From: an uncultured Lachnospiraceae bacterium
Lineage (GTDB): Bacteria > Bacillota > Clostridia > Lachnospirales > Lachnospiraceae
Assembly: GCA_902783935.1 (NCBI GenBank)
Contig: CACZTA010000166.1
Location: 1-5,881, forward strand
Length of the DNA stretch: 5,881 bases
Reading direction: 5' to 3'
A program made the position numbers and the translations under genes. Shown in pieces: positions 5,438 to 5,881 of the stretch (position 1 is its first letter; every line of letters starts with the position of its first letter). Under the pieces are notes generated by a model. That model ran no database searches, was not told the DNA's origin, and saw nothing but the letters and a program-made list of their open reading frames with translations.

Positions 5438-5881
5438 TTATCTCTGGCCATACTTGTTCTGGAAGAAATCACTGAAGAACTCCACATCCTCCTGCGGCAG
5501 TTCCACCGGTCCGCCGATCAGCATGCTGTACAGATAGACCATCGAGGCCTTCTCAATGATCTGGGAGCCGATAAATGCCTTGGCGAGGGTCTTGTCGCAG
5601 CTGATGGCGCCGTGGTTGGCGATCAGTGCGCCCTGCCTGCCTTTCAGCGCTTTGACGCAGGCTTCCGCCATCTCCTTCGTCCCCGGCATCTCATAAGCGG
5701 CAAGGCGGATCGAGCCGCCGAGAATCTGTACCTGGTCCTCGCAGATGGGCGGAATCTCTTTTCTGGCCGTTGCCACGGTCAGGGCATAGTTGGAATGCGT
5801 GTGCATCACGCCGTTGACCTCCGGGCGGTCCTTGTAAATCGCCGCGTGGACGACCGCTTCGATGGACGGCTTCAGGCTGCC
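5438..5881 (-). CDS. Class II aldolase/adducin family protein, C-terminal part (N-terminus outside window)
   Basis: The frame is open to the window edge, so 147 residues of the C-terminal part are seen and the true start lies outside. The metal site of the L-fuculose-1-phosphate aldolase/ribulose-5-phosphate 4-epimerase superfamily is readable. An acidic residue aligns with the catalytic Glu (fragment residue 8, SIEAVVH). HTH at 27-29 gives two zinc ligands, and the third His is at 90 in IANHGA, 61 residues after the second as in FucA. PGTKEMAEACVKAL (66-79) is also typical of FucA-like members. The predicted reaction is metal-dependent retro-aldol cleavage of a phosphorylated sugar to a triose phosphate and an aldehyde. 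Some relatives epimerise or decarboxylate instead (AraD, OtnC), and the missing N-terminus prevents a choice. It is the first visible gene of an operon with the dehydrogenase and FGGY kinase. Confidence 0.88.
   Translation of the reverse strand, partial: GSLKPSIEAVVHAAIYKDRPEVNGVMHTHSNYALTVATARKEIPPICEDQVQILGGSIRLAAYEMPGTKEMAEACVKALKGRQGALIANHGAISCDKTLAKAFIGSQIIEKASMVYLYSMLIGGPVELPQEDVEFFSDFFQNKYGQR

Noticed and set aside
4209..5537. A 442-codon open frame on the plus strand opposite the dehydrogenase
   Set aside because: It lies antisense to a gene with intact catalytic motifs, its translation is rich in Arg/His with no recognisable domain, and it spans gene ends on the other strand. It is a shadow of the coding bias of the true gene.
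5438..5809. Taking the GTG at 5809 as the aldolase start
   Set aside because: The frame continues open upstream to the window edge with clear family sequence (SLKPSIEAVVH), including the catalytic Glu, so the GTG is an internal Val codon.

Overview
The window looks like a chromosomal stretch from a low- to mid-GC Gram-positive (Firmicutes) anaerobe, most plausibly a Lachnospiraceae-type Clostridium relative. This rests on the DUF624 (YesL-like) membrane protein, purine-rich Shine-Dalgarno sites (AGGAG/AGAGG), an exported trigger-factor-like foldase, and a kinase/dehydrogenase/class II aldolase sugar cassette. The genus is not determinable from the sequence alone. No rRNA, tRNA, CRISPR, insertion sequence or phage signature is visible.

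Left part (1-1420): two genes for exported proteins diverge from a 269-bp intergenic region. The leftward one is cut by the window edge after 32 codons and shows only a signal peptide. The rightward one (368-1420) encodes a secreted protein built like trigger factor without its ribosome-binding domain: signal peptide, short linker, FKBP-type PPIase domain, then the helical trigger-factor C-terminal chaperone domain. Its promoter is near consensus (TTGACA, 17 bp, TATGAT), and a perfect 12-bp palindrome overlaps the -35 box.

Centre: a single hairpin with a T-run on each side (1428-1469) separates convergent genes and can end transcription from both directions.

Right part (1480-5881), all on the minus strand and transcribed right to left: class II aldolase (N-terminus outside the window), D-2-hydroxyacid dehydrogenase, FGGY carbohydrate kinase, HAD-IA phosphatase/phosphoglucomutase-like enzyme, and DUF624 membrane protein. 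The first three are spaced 14 and 51 bp apart and look like one catabolic operon. In it a ketose or related polyol or sugar acid would be phosphorylated by the kinase and the phosphate ester cleaved by the aldolase. The dehydrogenase would handle a keto- or hydroxy-acid (or aldehyde-derived) intermediate. The substrate cannot be read from the sequence. The last two genes share a TAATG stop/start overlap and so are translationally coupled. A plausible extended -10 promoter at the end of the kinase gene could drive them separately.
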